A stretch of DNA of 64,000 nt from Acinetobacter colistiniresistens (GCF_024582815.1 NZ_CP102099.1:2046001-2110000), one strand, 5' to 3'; shown: positions 9,729-18,288, counted from the stretch's first letter. Program-made: numbers and translations. The notes: generated by a model not told the origin, from the sequence alone.

Positions 9729-11446
9729 AAACTGAAAAATTATTGATTGCCAATCGTGGTGAAATTGCCATCCGGATTATTCATGCTTGCCGTGATATAG
9801 GCATTGCATCGGTCGCGCTATATGCCGATGACGACATTGGCAGTATGCATGTCGAGCTTGCCGATGAGGCTTGGGGTTTGGCTGGTGCGACTGCCAGTGA
9901 AACCTATTTAAATATTACGGCCATTATCGAGATTGCAAAAAAATCCCAAGCAACGATGGTGCATCCGGGTTATGGCTTTTTATCTGAGCGTGCCGAATTT
10001 GCCCAAGCGGTGCTTGATGCAGGCTTAAAATGGGTGGGGCCTTCACCAAACGCGATTGAAAAACTGGGTGATAAAATTGAAGCGCGTAAAATAGCAGCTT
10101 CGGTGGGTGCACCTTTGGTTCACGGGACGCAAGACCCGCTCAACAATGCTGATGAAGCTTTGGATTTTGCCAAACAGTTTGGTTTGCCGATTGCGATTAA
10201 AGCTGCATTTGGTGGTGGCGGTCGAGGTTTAAAAGTGGCTTGGAAACTTGAAGAAGTCAAAGAGCTGTATGATTCGGCGGTACGTGAGGCCAAAGCTGCT
10301 TTTGGTCGTGGTGAATGTTTTGTCGAGCAATATCTGAATCAACCCCGTCATATTGAAGCTCAAGTGATTGCCGATCAACATGGCAATATTGTGGTGCTGG
10401 GGACACGTGATTGTTCATTGCAACGCCGTAACCAGAAGTTAGTCGAAGAAGCACCAGCACCCTTTATTAGTGATGAGACTTACCAACAAATTTTACACTC
10501 GGCAAAAAACATTTGTCAGGCAGCAAACTATGTCGGCGCAGGCACAGTTGAATATTTACTCAGCAGAGATGGCAAGCTGTCATTTTTAGAGGTAAACACC
10601 CGTTTGCAAGTTGAGCATCCTGTTACTGAAGAAACCGCAAACGTGGATTTAGTGGTAGAACAAATCCGTGTTGCACAAGGCCATGAACTTTCGATTAAAG
10701 CGACACCCAAAGTTCAAGGTCATGCCATTGAGTTTCGTATCAATGCCGAAGACCCAGCACGCGGTTTTATTCCTGCTTTTGGGGTATTGAGCTTGTTTGA
10801 AGCACCGTTTGGTCATGGTGTGCGAGTCGATACAGGCGTTCGCACGGGTTCATTGGTCTCCAGTCATTTTGACTCACTCATGGCAAAACTGATTGTGACT
10901 GGCCCAAGTCGTGAGGTTGCGATTGCTCGTGCCAGACGTGCCTTAAAGCAATTTAAAATTGAAGGGGTTGCTTCGGTTCTAGACTTTCATCGTGCGATAC
11001 TCAATGAACCTGACTTTACAGATGAATTTAATGTACATACCCGCTGGATCGAAAATGACTTTAAACAAGAATTAAAGCCAAGCAAGCGCGGTATTCCAAA
11101 CCATCAACAACCGATGTTGCTCAGTTATATTGAAATTGATGGCAAATTACATCGTTTAGGCTTACCAGCAGGTATGTTTGCACAAGGTTCAGTAACAACG
11201 ACAACGCCAGTACAATCTGCCGAGCCAGAAATACGAGCTGAGCATTTACTTGCACCCATTCATGGGGTAATTAGCGCTTGGAAAGTTGCGCAGGGTGAGC
11301 AGGTTACAGAAGGACAAGTGGTGGCCATTATGGAAGCCATGAAAATGGAAGTCCCTGTGTTGGCACATCGCAGTGGCATAATAAAAAGCATGGTAGAGCA
11401 GGGAAGTACCAATCAAGCGGAATCAATTATTGGCATGATTGAGTGA
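9725..11446 (+). CDS. biotin carboxylase with C-terminal biotinyl domain
   Basis: A 573-residue AccC-like protein. The biotin carboxylase N-domain starts at LLIANRGEIA, the ATP-grasp glycine loop is at 161-170 (AFGGGGRGLK), and a C-terminal biotinyl domain has EAMKM with the target lysine at K540. Housekeeping AccC is about 450 residues and lacks a biotinyl domain, so this is a dedicated carboxylase subunit. It overlaps the PxpB-PxpC gene by 4 bases. Together they reproduce the domain set of urea carboxylase (BC, AHS2/AHS1, BCCP) on two chains. The substrate is unknown. A bidirectional terminator follows. Confidence 0.92.
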   Translation: MKTEKLLIANRGEIAIRIIHACRDIGIASVALYADDDIGSMHVELADEAWGLAGATASETYLNITAIIEIAKKSQATMVHPGYGFLSERAEFAQAVLDAGLKWVGPSPNAIEKLGDKIEARKIAASVGAPLVHGTQDPLNNADEALDFAKQFGLPIAIKAAFGGGGRGLKVAWKLEEVKELYDSAVREAKAAFGRGECFVEQYLNQPRHIEAQVIADQHGNIVVLGTRDCSLQRRNQKLVEEAPAPFISDETYQQILHSAKNICQAANYVGAGTVEYLLSRDGKLSFLEVNTRLQVEHPVTEETANVDLVVEQIRVAQGHELSIKATPKVQGHAIEFRINAEDPARGFIPAFGVLSLFEAPFGHGVRVDTGVRTGSLVSSHFDSLMAKLIVTGPSREVAIARARRALKQFKIEGVASVLDFHRAILNEPDFTDEFNVHTRWIENDFKQELKPSKRGIPNHQQPMLLSYIEIDGKLHRLGLPAGMFAQGSVTTTTPVQSAEPEIRAEHLLAPIHGVISAWKVAQGEQVTEGQVVAIMEAMKMEVPVLAHRSGIIKSMVEQGSTNQAESIIGMIE

Positions 11447-11492
11447 GGCTTGAAACAGGTCTTTATTGCTGAAATTGAAGTATAGAACGTAT

Positions 11493-11523
11493 AAAAAAAG
11501 AGGCAATGATTTGCCTCTTTTTT
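11493..11523. terminator. bidirectional terminator between the carboxylase and pgaD
   Basis: AAAAAAAGAGGCAA (11493-11506) pairs with TTGCCTCTTTTTT (11511-11523) around a short loop. Runs of A before and T after allow termination on both strands, which suits the convergent genes. Confidence 0.9.
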
Positions 11524-11543
11524 ATTTCATAACGAATGAAGAT

Positions 11544-12017
11544 TTATTTAAGTTCGTAATCAGCTAACAGACCTTTATGATCGTAGTGCAGTACAATATT
11601 TTTGGAATTCTGAATTTTTGCTAAATCATCCATTGGAATGAAAAAGCATTCTGCCAATAAAGATGGACTAACATTGTTGATTGTGGTCTTTTCAGTCTTG
11701 CGGTAGCGTAACCAATTATAGCTTGCCCATAACAATAAAGAGGTACAGCACATCGCAACGATCAGTGTTAACCAAAAGAAATTATGGATCTGTACGCTGA
11801 TCTGTTCTGCAAAAATATAATTTTTAATTAATTTACCTTGGTATAGCCATAAAAATATTACCAATAAGGGTAAAAACAGCAGTGTCCAGAGTGCCCAACC
11901 GATGCCTTGAAGTAAATAGTGTGCGCCTTTGTTTTTTACATATTGCTGTTGGTCAATATATTCAGGAATATCGAGTTGTGATTCATCAACAACAATATTT
12001 GAATGGAGGGGTTTCAT
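11544..12017 (-). CDS. pgaD: PNAG biosynthesis protein PgaD
   Basis: A 157-residue PgaD-like inner-membrane protein with two hydrophobic helices (GIGWALWTLLFLPLLVIFLWLY and a second around the middle). In E. coli PgaD forms the c-di-GMP-responsive synthase of poly-beta-1,6-N-acetylglucosamine with PgaC. Its ATG overlaps the pgaC stop (ATGA at 12014-12017), the usual pga arrangement. Because pgaC is cut and upstream pga genes are absent, this gene is probably an orphan without function, although its own frame is intact. Confidence 0.88.
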   Translation of the reverse strand: MKPLHSNIVVDESQLDIPEYIDQQQYVKNKGAHYLLQGIGWALWTLLFLPLLVIFLWLYQGKLIKNYIFAEQISVQIHNFFWLTLIVAMCCTSLLLWASYNWLRYRKTEKTTINNVSPSLLAECFFIPMDDLAKIQNSKNIVLHYDHKGLLADYELK

Positions 12018-12533
12018 TCGGATTCTCCTCTAAACCCACGATCAGGGCTGACCCATCTCGCTCTTTTTTTAGGTGTAAATAAGGCTTTCGGGACAGCAAC
12101 CACTGTTGTTGCTGCACTGAGTACCCAGAAAAATAGTGGGTACCAAATCACCCAGAAATAATTTCTCAAGAAACGATTAGCGTCATATCGTTTGTCGATG
12201 AATAAGCTGACAAAAAACTGAATCAGACAGGTGACCGCTAAAATGACGCCGTACCACTGTGGAAATAAGGATTTAATCTGCCATGTTGGGGACAGCGGAA
12301 CGACTAATCCAAGGAAAAACAGGAGAATGATCAGAAAAATGACGTATGCCCAAATCATACTGGTAATTGCTTCAAGCGCGACAGGCCACATTTTGAGTGC
12401 TGAAACTTTAAAAAGCTTGGGAAGGTAGGTTTTGATGACTTCAACGCCACCTTGAGCCCAGCGCAATCTTTGTTTCCATAACCCTTTAAAGGTTTCAGGC
12501 ATATAGATGTAACACAGTGCATTTGGAACATAG
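12014..12533 (-). pseudogene. pgaC: pgaC, 3' fragment truncated by an IS3-family element
   Basis: About 172 codons of the C-terminal part of the PNAG glycosyltransferase PgaC remain. The frame runs from the IS edge at 12533 (YVPNALCYIYMPETF) through the Q-x-x-R-W catalytic motif (QRLRWAQGG) and three membrane helices. E. coli PgaC is about 440 residues, so the N-terminal helices and the donor-binding GT2 half with its catalytic aspartates are missing. They are not present on the other side of the IS either: translating 13843 onward on this strand gives nothing like PgaC. The gene cannot make an active synthase. Confidence 0.92.
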
Positions 12534-12583
12534 TGAACCGTACCGGGTTTGTCGGAGACTCAATATTCTGAGAGACTATTCCG

Positions 12584-12901
12584 ATGAAAAAACCAAACTA
12601 TACCCCCGAAATTAGAGAAAGAGCGGTTCAATTACTAATTGAATCTGAAAAAGATTATCCATCGAATTGGGCAGCAGTTTCCGCAATTGCTCCTAAAATT
12701 GGCTGTACTCCTGAAACACTTCGTGTTTGGTATCAAAAATACTTAGATCAACAAAATCCCGCCAAAGTACAACAGGTATCTGACCAAGAAAAAATGAAGC
12801 AAATGGAACGTGAAATTAAAGAATTAAAACGTGCCAATGAAATTCTACGTAAAGCAGCCGCTTTTTTCGCCCAGGCGGAGCTCGACCGCCCACACAAATA
12901 A
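12584..12901 (+). CDS. IS3-family transposase OrfA
   Basis: A 105-residue helix-turn-helix protein (residues about 5-55: YTPEIRERAVQLL, then TLRVWYQKY) followed by a leucine-zipper-like coiled coil (QEKMKQMEREIKELKRANEIL). It binds the inverted repeats and helps OrfB. A slippery heptamer TTTTTTC at 12862-12868 is in the right phase for -1 frameshifting. The -1 frame stays open into orfB, so an OrfAB fusion transposase can be made, as in other IS3 elements. Its stop overlaps the orfB ATG by one base. Confidence 0.93.
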   Translation: MKKPNYTPEIRERAVQLLIESEKDYPSNWAAVSAIAPKIGCTPETLRVWYQKYLDQQNPAKVQQVSDQEKMKQMEREIKELKRANEILRKAAAFFAQAELDRPHK

Positions 12902-13803
12902 TGGTGGATTTTATCCATAACAATAAGGCGTTATATGGTGTTGAAGCGATTTGTAGAATTTTACCGATTGCAGCTTCGACCTATTATCGGGCTTTAGATT
13001 TCGTTGATAACCCAGAACATCGAGCGAAACGTGCTCTGCATGATTTACATCATGCAGAGCAAATCAAACGTATTTGGAAAGAAAGTTCAGGTCGATATGG
13101 TGTACGTAAAGTTTGGCAAAAATTGAAACGTGAGGGTTATGTTATTGCACGTTGTACAGTTGCTCGATTGATGCAAAAGCTAGGTATACAAGGTGTTTGG
13201 CGTGGTAAGAATAAACAAACCACCCGTAGCCGAGATGATCAAAAACGAGCAGATGATTTAGTGAAACGGAATTTTAGTGCTGATCGACCTGACCAATTAT
13301 GGGTCAGTGACTTTACGTATATTCAAACACATTCAGGCTGGGTCTATACCGCCTTTATTATTGATGTGTTCTCACGAGCAATTGTTGGATGGAAAGTATC
13401 TACACGGATGAATACAGATATGGTGCTCGATGCATTGGAGCAAGCATTGCACGATCGAGGCATGCCAAAGAATGTGATTCATCATTCCGATAGAGGTGTT
13501 CAATATCTTTCTATTCGCTATACCAATCGTTTAGATGCTGCAAATTTACGAGCATCAGTCGGTACGACAGGTGATTCATACGATAATGCTCTGGCTGAAA
13601 CGGTGAATGGCTTATACAAAACAGAGGTGATTGAATATTTAAAAGCAGATTGGCAAGGTTTAGCAGATGTACAACTTGCGACACTAAACTGGGTAGATTG
13701 GTTCAATAAAAAGCGTGTACACAGTGCACTGGGTTATGTATCGCCTTTTGAGTTTGAAGCAATGTACTATGATAAGATTAACCCGTTAGGTCAGGTGGCC
13801 TAA
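12901..13803 (+). CDS. IS3-family transposase OrfB (DDE integrase)
   Basis: A 300-residue transposase with an HTH_21-like N-terminal part and an rve integrase core. The catalytic triad is visible: D in WVSDFTYI, D in HHSDRGVQY and E in ALAETVNGLYKTE. Independent initiation at ATG 12901 is possible, but the active enzyme is expected to be the OrfAB frameshift fusion. The frame is intact in this copy, unlike copy 2, so copy 1 could supply transposase to both. Confidence 0.95.
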   Translation: MVDFIHNNKALYGVEAICRILPIAASTYYRALDFVDNPEHRAKRALHDLHHAEQIKRIWKESSGRYGVRKVWQKLKREGYVIARCTVARLMQKLGIQGVWRGKNKQTTRSRDDQKRADDLVKRNFSADRPDQLWVSDFTYIQTHSGWVYTAFIIDVFSRAIVGWKVSTRMNTDMVLDALEQALHDRGMPKNVIHHSDRGVQYLSIRYTNRLDAANLRASVGTTGDSYDNALAETVNGLYKTEVIEYLKADWQGLADVQLATLNWVDWFNKKRVHSALGYVSPFEFEAMYYDKINPLGQVA

Positions 13804-13944
13804 CTTAAATAAAAAAGTCTCCGACAAACCCGGTACGGTTCATAAGTTTGTCTTGAATAATATTTACACTTTTCTTTTACAGAGTCTTGCAGACATTTCT
13901 TAAATTTGTAATCCTTGTTCAAAGGGTGTCTAGTTGAACTTAGG

Positions 13945-13993
13945 CAGGTGTTTGTTGTAGTCGGGCCGCTACAACTTAATTAAAGAGCACCTG
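13945..13993 (+). promoter_or_regulatory. hairpin covering the ribosome-binding region of the 65-aa ORF
   Basis: An inner stem GTTGTAG (13954-13960) pairs with CTACAAC (13969-13975), with CGG/CCG continuing the stem inside. An outer stem pairs CAGGTG (13945-13950) with CACCTG (13988-13993), which ends one base before the ATG at 13995. The structure could hide the AAGAG ribosome-binding bases. Regulation is inferred from position only. Confidence 0.4.
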
Positions 13994-13994
13994 T

Positions 13995-14192
13995 ATGTTT
14001 AATCTAAAGATTTTTGACACAATCTCTACGGAAGTATTGACTTTAAAAAGTGATCTTGAACTGAATACAGAAATTCAACTGATCACAAAATATAAAAGTT
14101 CGCACTCCGAAGCCTATAAAAAAGCCATCGTTTTAATATTTAAAGAACGAGGTTATTCAAGCTTGGAAATAGGGCAACTATTAGGTTCCTGA
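13995..14192 (+). CDS. small hypothetical protein with HTH-like C-terminus
   Basis: A 65-residue protein of unknown function. The second half (SEAYKKAIVLIFKERGYSSLEIGQLLGS) reads like a helix-turn-helix of the resolvase/sigma type, but it is too short to be sure. AAGAG lies 7 bases before ATG 13995 and is partly covered by a hairpin. The gene sits right of IS copy 1, at the apparent deletion junction, so its left-hand neighbours may once have been different. Confidence 0.5.
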   Translation: MFNLKIFDTISTEVLTLKSDLELNTEIQLITKYKSSHSEAYKKAIVLIFKERGYSSLEIGQLLGS

Positions 14193-14350
14193 TTCTTAGA
14201 TTTGTTTATTAAATCAAGATCACAGAAACGATACATTGCTAACTATATGTATTTATTTGAAATATAGTCAGTTCTGGAAAATTGTTTAGCGGATATAACA
14301 GTATTGTTTAGTCAATATGCTATATTCCTTCAATTTTTTGGGTTGCTGAT

Positions 14351-14947
14351 ATGAATATAGAGCAAGGTAATTTAAACCTATTTCATTTTATAAATGCCTC
14401 TGAAAACGCGTCTGAATTTACAATAAAGCTTGCGATATTTGTTGCTAATGATTTGTTATATTTAGTGGTTTTAGGTTTTTTGATTGCTTGGCTAAAAGGG
14501 AGTTTTGCTGTTAAAAAGCAAATTGTTAAAGCGACAATTTTTACTTTAATTGCTTTTATTGTTAGTCAGATCATCTCGAACTATTTTTATTATCCTCGTC
14601 CTTTTGTTGCAGAGATTGGACGGACGATTATAGAACATGCGCCGAGTGGATCATTCCCAAGTGATCATATGCTATTTTTTAGCACCATCGCTTTCTCATA
14701 TCTATTTTCTCAGCAAAAGCGTATCGGTTATATCTTCTTAATTCTTGCATGGTTTGTGGCGTGGTCTCGTGTTTATTTAGGGGTTCATTATCCTTTGGAC
14801 ATGATCGGGGCATTTACGCTTGCACTGTTACTCAATTTGGTCGGCATCTCGATCTGGCAGAAATATGGAAATTACTTGGTGAGTTGGATTTTAAAAGTTT
14901 ACCAATATGCATTCTCAAAATTTATCAAAAAGGGATATATACGCTAA
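14351..14947 (+). CDS. PAP2-family phosphatase (undecaprenyl-diphosphatase-like)
   Basis: A 198-residue integral membrane PAP2 phosphatase. Motifs: YPRPF in the first signature, SGSFPSDH in the second (catalytic-site His), and SRVYLGVHYPLDM in the third (nucleophile His with Arg and Asp). The first signature lacks the usual lysine. Membrane segments alternate as in BcrC/YbjG proteins, which recycle undecaprenyl diphosphate on the periplasmic side. Substrate choice among lipid phosphates cannot be read from sequence. A hairpin terminator lies about 75 bases downstream. Confidence 0.87.
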   Translation: MNIEQGNLNLFHFINASENASEFTIKLAIFVANDLLYLVVLGFLIAWLKGSFAVKKQIVKATIFTLIAFIVSQIISNYFYYPRPFVAEIGRTIIEHAPSGSFPSDHMLFFSTIAFSYLFSQQKRIGYIFLILAWFVAWSRVYLGVHYPLDMIGAFTLALLLNLVGISIWQKYGNYLVSWILKVYQYAFSKFIKKGYIR

Positions 14948-14986
14948 CGATTCAGTTTCAATTAAGCTAAGTGTTTTAATCTAAAA

Positions 14987-15003
14987 CTACGGTTTAACCG
15001 TAG
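14987..15003. repeat. short perfect palindrome
   Basis: CTACGGTT and AACCGTAG flank a single T. It lies between the PAP2 gene and its terminator and may be part of the transcript end structure. Confidence 0.5.
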
Positions 15004-15022
15004 CAAGCAAAGCAATACTTTA

Positions 15023-15051
15023 GCCACATTCTCCAGATGTGGCTTTTTTTT
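15023..15051 (+). terminator. rho-independent terminator after the PAP2 gene
   Basis: GCCACAT (15023-15029) pairs with ATGTGGC (15037-15043) and is followed by eight T residues. Confidence 0.88.
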
Positions 15052-15165
15052 GACGATTTAAACAAGTCAGTTAGATAATTTCAGATGGGCACAATTCTTT
15101 AGCTGTGGGTATGGCTAGTTCATGTATCAATAATATTGACTCAAAATTTAATCAGGAAAGTTTAG

Positions 15166-15411
15166 GCGCAGTTTCCTTCATTAATATCCGAACACGTGCT
15201 TGGATTAGCATCAAGATGGGGACTAATGCCATCTCAAAATATGCCGCATGATTCGGAAATAGCAACTTATACTAATCCTTTATATTTGGGTATTGAGGTG
15301 GTGCAAAGAATATATTTGGAAGCTGCTAATTTTTCACAGGTAAAGTGGGATGTTGTACCAGTGTTTATTTGGCCAGTCGTCATTTTGTCTTTAGCAGCAT
15401 GGCTGTTTTGA
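15166..15411 (+). pseudogene. possible remnant of a membrane-protein gene
   Basis: An open frame from the codon after TAG (15163-15165) to TGA at 15411 encodes about 81 residues, ending in a hydrophobic tail (VPVFIWPVVILSLAAWLF). There is no good ATG with a ribosome-binding site; GTG 15196 is a forced start. An overlapping frame with ATG GCT AGT just upstream could be the former 5' end after a frameshift. I do not recognise the family. It may be a relic or spurious. Confidence 0.3.
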
Positions 15412-15625
15412 AATCACTTGTCCCAAGATCTGTAGAGATGGAGATGATCAATTGTATTTAATCCAGCTAGATAAATTAAACTCGATACTTTCATGGATTG
15501 GAAAAAATCTTATATGATTTTGTAAAATATTTAGCTTAGATCATTCTAAGCATTAATCGTGTTGCTTAGTGTAAAAATGTAATAAAAATCAAGTATACTT
15601 CTCCAAACATTTTTATCAGATTGCT

Positions 15626-15967
15626 ATGAATTTAAAAATATTAAGCCTATGTTTTATAGCAACTTTTTTAGGGGTGGGCTGTGGCGAGCAACCGAATAAA
15701 ATTGCAGAATACTCAGAGGCGAGAAAACAATTTGATTTGATTGATCAGAAAATCAATGCACTCATGGATATCTTAGATAGCCCTCAGACAGAGCGAGCAA
15801 AACTGTTACAAGTCTTGTGCCATGATTATCCTGAGATATTTGAGAAGCAATACATCCCTGCATTATTGAAACTGGCATCCAAAGAATACACCGAGAAACA
15901 GTTAAGGAACGAACTGGAACTCGTTATGTCCTATTATGAACATAAATTACTGATCCGCTGCGAATAA
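15626..15967 (+). CDS. small lipoprotein of unknown function
   Basis: A 113-residue protein with a lipoprotein signal: MNLKILSLCFIATFLGVGC, lipid-modified cysteine at residue 19 followed by glycine. The mature part is helical and charged (ARKQFDLIDQKINALMDIL) with two further cysteines near the middle and end. No family is recognised. A glycine at +2 favours sorting to the outer membrane. The gene stands alone, and no T-rich terminator follows. Confidence 0.75.
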   Translation: MNLKILSLCFIATFLGVGCGEQPNKIAEYSEARKQFDLIDQKINALMDILDSPQTERAKLLQVLCHDYPEIFEKQYIPALLKLASKEYTEKQLRNELELVMSYYEHKLLIRCE

Positions 15968-16040
15968 TGCATGTTTTGTGTATTAGGCACTGTGCTTGAT
16001 GCAATTCTGTCTTTATAAATAGACAAATAACAAATAAGTC

Positions 16041-16064
16041 ACCCCTTAACCTGAGTGCTAAGGG
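16041..16064. repeat. hairpin between the lipoprotein and pirin genes
   Basis: CCCCTTA pairs with TAAGGGG around a 10-base loop. There is no T-run on either strand, so it is a weak candidate for transcript-end structure between convergent genes. Confidence 0.45.
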
Positions 16065-16095
16065 GGACTAGAGGAGTACAGGAATTCCGCTATTC

Positions 16096-16731
16096 CTATA
16101 GCATCGTTGGAACTTCTTCTGGGCGCATATCGAAGATCAGCACTTCCGCATGCTCTCCGTTGCGAAAAGACAAGGTTCCACCTTCTCGGATACGGGCTGC
16201 ATCACCCGCATTGAATGTGTGACCATTGATCTCTAAGTGACCTTTAGCAACATGAAGATAGACATAGCGACCTTCAGGAATATTGAATTCAGCACTTTCA
16301 TCACCATCGAATAGACCAGAATAAATATTGATATCCTGTTTAATAGTTAATGTCTTATCACCACCTTTGGGTGAAATCATCAAGTGCAGTTTGCCGCGTT
16401 TATCTTCAGGTGAAATATGTAATTGTTGATAGCTTTGTTCAGTATTCGCTTCATTGGGTACTACCCAAATTTGTAAGAAGTGAACCTCTTCTTGTGCAGA
16501 GTGGTTGTATTCACTGTGGGCTACACCACGGCCTGCACTCATCAATTGAATATCACCAGGAACAATGACTGACCCTGTCCCCATTGAATCTTTGTGCTCC
16601 AATGAACCCTCTAATACATAGGAAATAATTTCCATATTGCGGTGAGGGTGTGTCCCAAAGCCTTTAGAAGGGGCAACGATATCTTCATTGATTACCAGCA
16701 AATCAGAAAAGCCAACTTGGGGACAATTGAT
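16096..16731 (-). pseudogene. pirin-family gene, 5'-truncated
   Basis: The reading frame encodes about 200 residues of a bicupin pirin (quercetin 2,3-dioxygenase-like). Metal ligands are kept: H-x-H in GTHPHRNME, and H and E in VAHSEYNH. Homologues have about 35-40 more N-terminal residues ending DPQQ(V/M)GFSDLLVINED. Here the match begins at about PQVGFSDLLV and the upstream sequence is unrelated, reaching a TGA with no ATG in frame. The only starts are TTG/CTG codons without a ribosome-binding site. It is probably non-functional or very poorly expressed. Confidence 0.75.
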
Positions 16732-16839
16732 TGCATTGCTACCGTTCCCTCCATGTAAGTGGGATAATCATGAAACAAGAGGCGAATTATTTGATGTGAA
16801 TGCCTTACTTGTAGGGTGAAGTATTGCAAAGGAACTCAA

Positions 16840-17469
16840 ATGAGCAAAAATTATTGGGAAGAGGTATATCAATCTAAACAAGCCGATCAGGTTAGCTGGT
16901 ATCAGCAATATGATCATAAAACACTAGCACTGATCCGATCTCAGAATCTATTACCTGATGTAAAACTTATTGATGTTGGAAGTGGGGCATCCCTATTAAT
17001 TGATCAGCTGATCGAGGCAGGCTATAAAAATATACATGTGCTTGATTTATCCGAAACAGCCTTGAAGACAACACAAGCCAGATTAATTGAGAAGAATTTG
17101 GATAGCAGTCAAATTCATTGGCTCGTTGCAGATGTTTGTACAGTTGGTCTGGCTGCTCAGTTTTTCGATGTATGGCATGATCGGGCTGTATTTCATTTTA
17201 TGGTGACTGAAGAGCAACAAGCGCAATATCTAAAAAATGTACGGCATGCCTTGAAGCCAAGCGGATTGATGATTCTGTCTACGTTTGCCGAAGATGGCCC
17301 AACACAATGTAGTGGTTTAGCAGTAGAGCGCTATAATGTTGAAAAGTTAGTGCAGAGACTTGGCAGCGATTTTAGCCTATTGCATCAGGTGCTTGAAACA
17401 CATATTACCCCTTGGGGTGCAGAACAAAAATTTCTAAATACTATGTGGCAGTTTAAAGGCCAAAATTAA
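16840..17469 (+). CDS. class I SAM-dependent methyltransferase
   Basis: A 209-residue Rossmann-fold methyltransferase. Motif I is KLIDVGSGASLLIDQLI, motif II ends in VLDLSE, and motif post-I/IV is around VWHDRAVFHFM. The substrate is unknown; close relatives are annotated only as methyltransferase domain proteins, sometimes TehB/thiopurine-like. A GTG at 16816 is in frame, but AAAGGA at 16828-16833 lies 6 bases before ATG 16840, so 16840 is preferred. It is transcribed away from the truncated pirin. Confidence 0.85.
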   Translation: MSKNYWEEVYQSKQADQVSWYQQYDHKTLALIRSQNLLPDVKLIDVGSGASLLIDQLIEAGYKNIHVLDLSETALKTTQARLIEKNLDSSQIHWLVADVCTVGLAAQFFDVWHDRAVFHFMVTEEQQAQYLKNVRHALKPSGLMILSTFAEDGPTQCSGLAVERYNVEKLVQRLGSDFSLLHQVLETHITPWGAEQKFLNTMWQFKGQN

Positions 17470-17864
17470 ACTGAGGATAGTCCGAGTTGATCAGCGGCAG
17501 GCAGTTATAAGCATGCCTTGTGTCGTCATATTTGGTTTAATGCTGGAATTCGGATGCGCTCATTTTGTCCTGAGCCTCTTGTAAATGGCTGAAAATTTCA
17601 TTGAGAGTTAAGCAACGTATTAATTCCTAGATATTGGAACTCAGACAGATGCCAGATGAATCATTTTGATACGTTTACCTGTGAACTGTAACTGCTTGGT
17701 TAATTAAATATTAACGAAATTTATAATTTCAAGGTCAATTTCAATAGGTTAGTGATTTAAAAAATAAAAAGATAATACTTATAACTCTTGTTACAACCAT
17801 TTAGTCGACAATTTATTGAAAATTTCCCATAGTCCTATGAACTATACATATTGGGAGAACTGTT
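17470..17864. other. intergenic region without recognisable gene
   Basis: About 395 AT-rich bases. I see no ORF with a ribosome-binding site, RNA gene or clear terminator. The right end should contain the promoter of the 75-aa gene. Confidence 0.5.
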
Positions 17865-18092
17865 ATGGATAAGATTACAGTCATCGTCAAGGACCAAGAA
17901 GAAAACGAATCGATTGTCGTTGCGCAGCTCAATGATTTAGAAGATCAAGATATTCCTTTTTTTAAACGGGTTGAACATATTGAAGTAGAAGGAAATATCA
18001 TTTTTCCAAATATTGACCTATTGTTTGAAAGCAATGCAGATGGAAAAATATATAGATTAGTTGCACCTGTGAATGATAAAAGATTTATTTGA
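17865..18092 (+). CDS. small acidic hypothetical protein
   Basis: A 75-residue acidic protein (MDKITVIVKDQEENESIVVAQLNDLEDQDIPFFKRVEHIEVEGNI). It looks like a small beta-rich cytosolic protein with no signal or membrane segment. TTGGGAGAAC precedes the ATG, giving a good GGGAG ribosome-binding site, and a T-tailed hairpin follows, so it is probably a real single-gene transcript. No family is recognised. Confidence 0.65.
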   Translation: MDKITVIVKDQEENESIVVAQLNDLEDQDIPFFKRVEHIEVEGNIIFPNIDLLFESNADGKIYRLVAPVNDKRFI

Positions 18093-18123
18093 ACTTAATC
18101 CTGTTATTCAATGCGATAAAAAG

Positions 18124-18158
18124 ACCCACTTATGCTGAATGTCTAAGCGGGTTTTTTT
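18124..18158 (+). terminator. terminator after the 75-aa gene
   Basis: ACCCACTTA (18124-18132) pairs with TAAGCGGGT (18144-18152) with one mismatch, followed by a run of T. Confidence 0.75.
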
Positions 18159-18288
18159 ATTTGGATCATTTAAGAAACACTTGCAGAATACATTTAGCGT
18201 GGGAGAGAAATGCTAAAGAGCTTGCAGATTTATTGTCGTTATACAAGCGCTTTATATCGCTAGCGTCATATGAAATTTATCAATGTTG

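Larger units (their letters stand above)
12534..13842 (+). mobile_element. IS3-family insertion sequence, copy 1 (intact)
   Basis: A 1309-base element bounded by 27-base inverted repeats starting TGAACCGTACCGGG at 12534 and ending CCCGGTACGGTTCA at 13842. It carries orfA and orfB with intact frames. Neighbouring triplets differ (TAG at 12531-12533, TAA at 13843-13845), so there is no target duplication. Copy 2 at 56236-57545 is nearly identical, differs by at least one inserted base, and lies in the opposite orientation. The element boundaries were fixed by comparing both copies and by the GAT duplication around copy 2. Confidence 0.95.
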
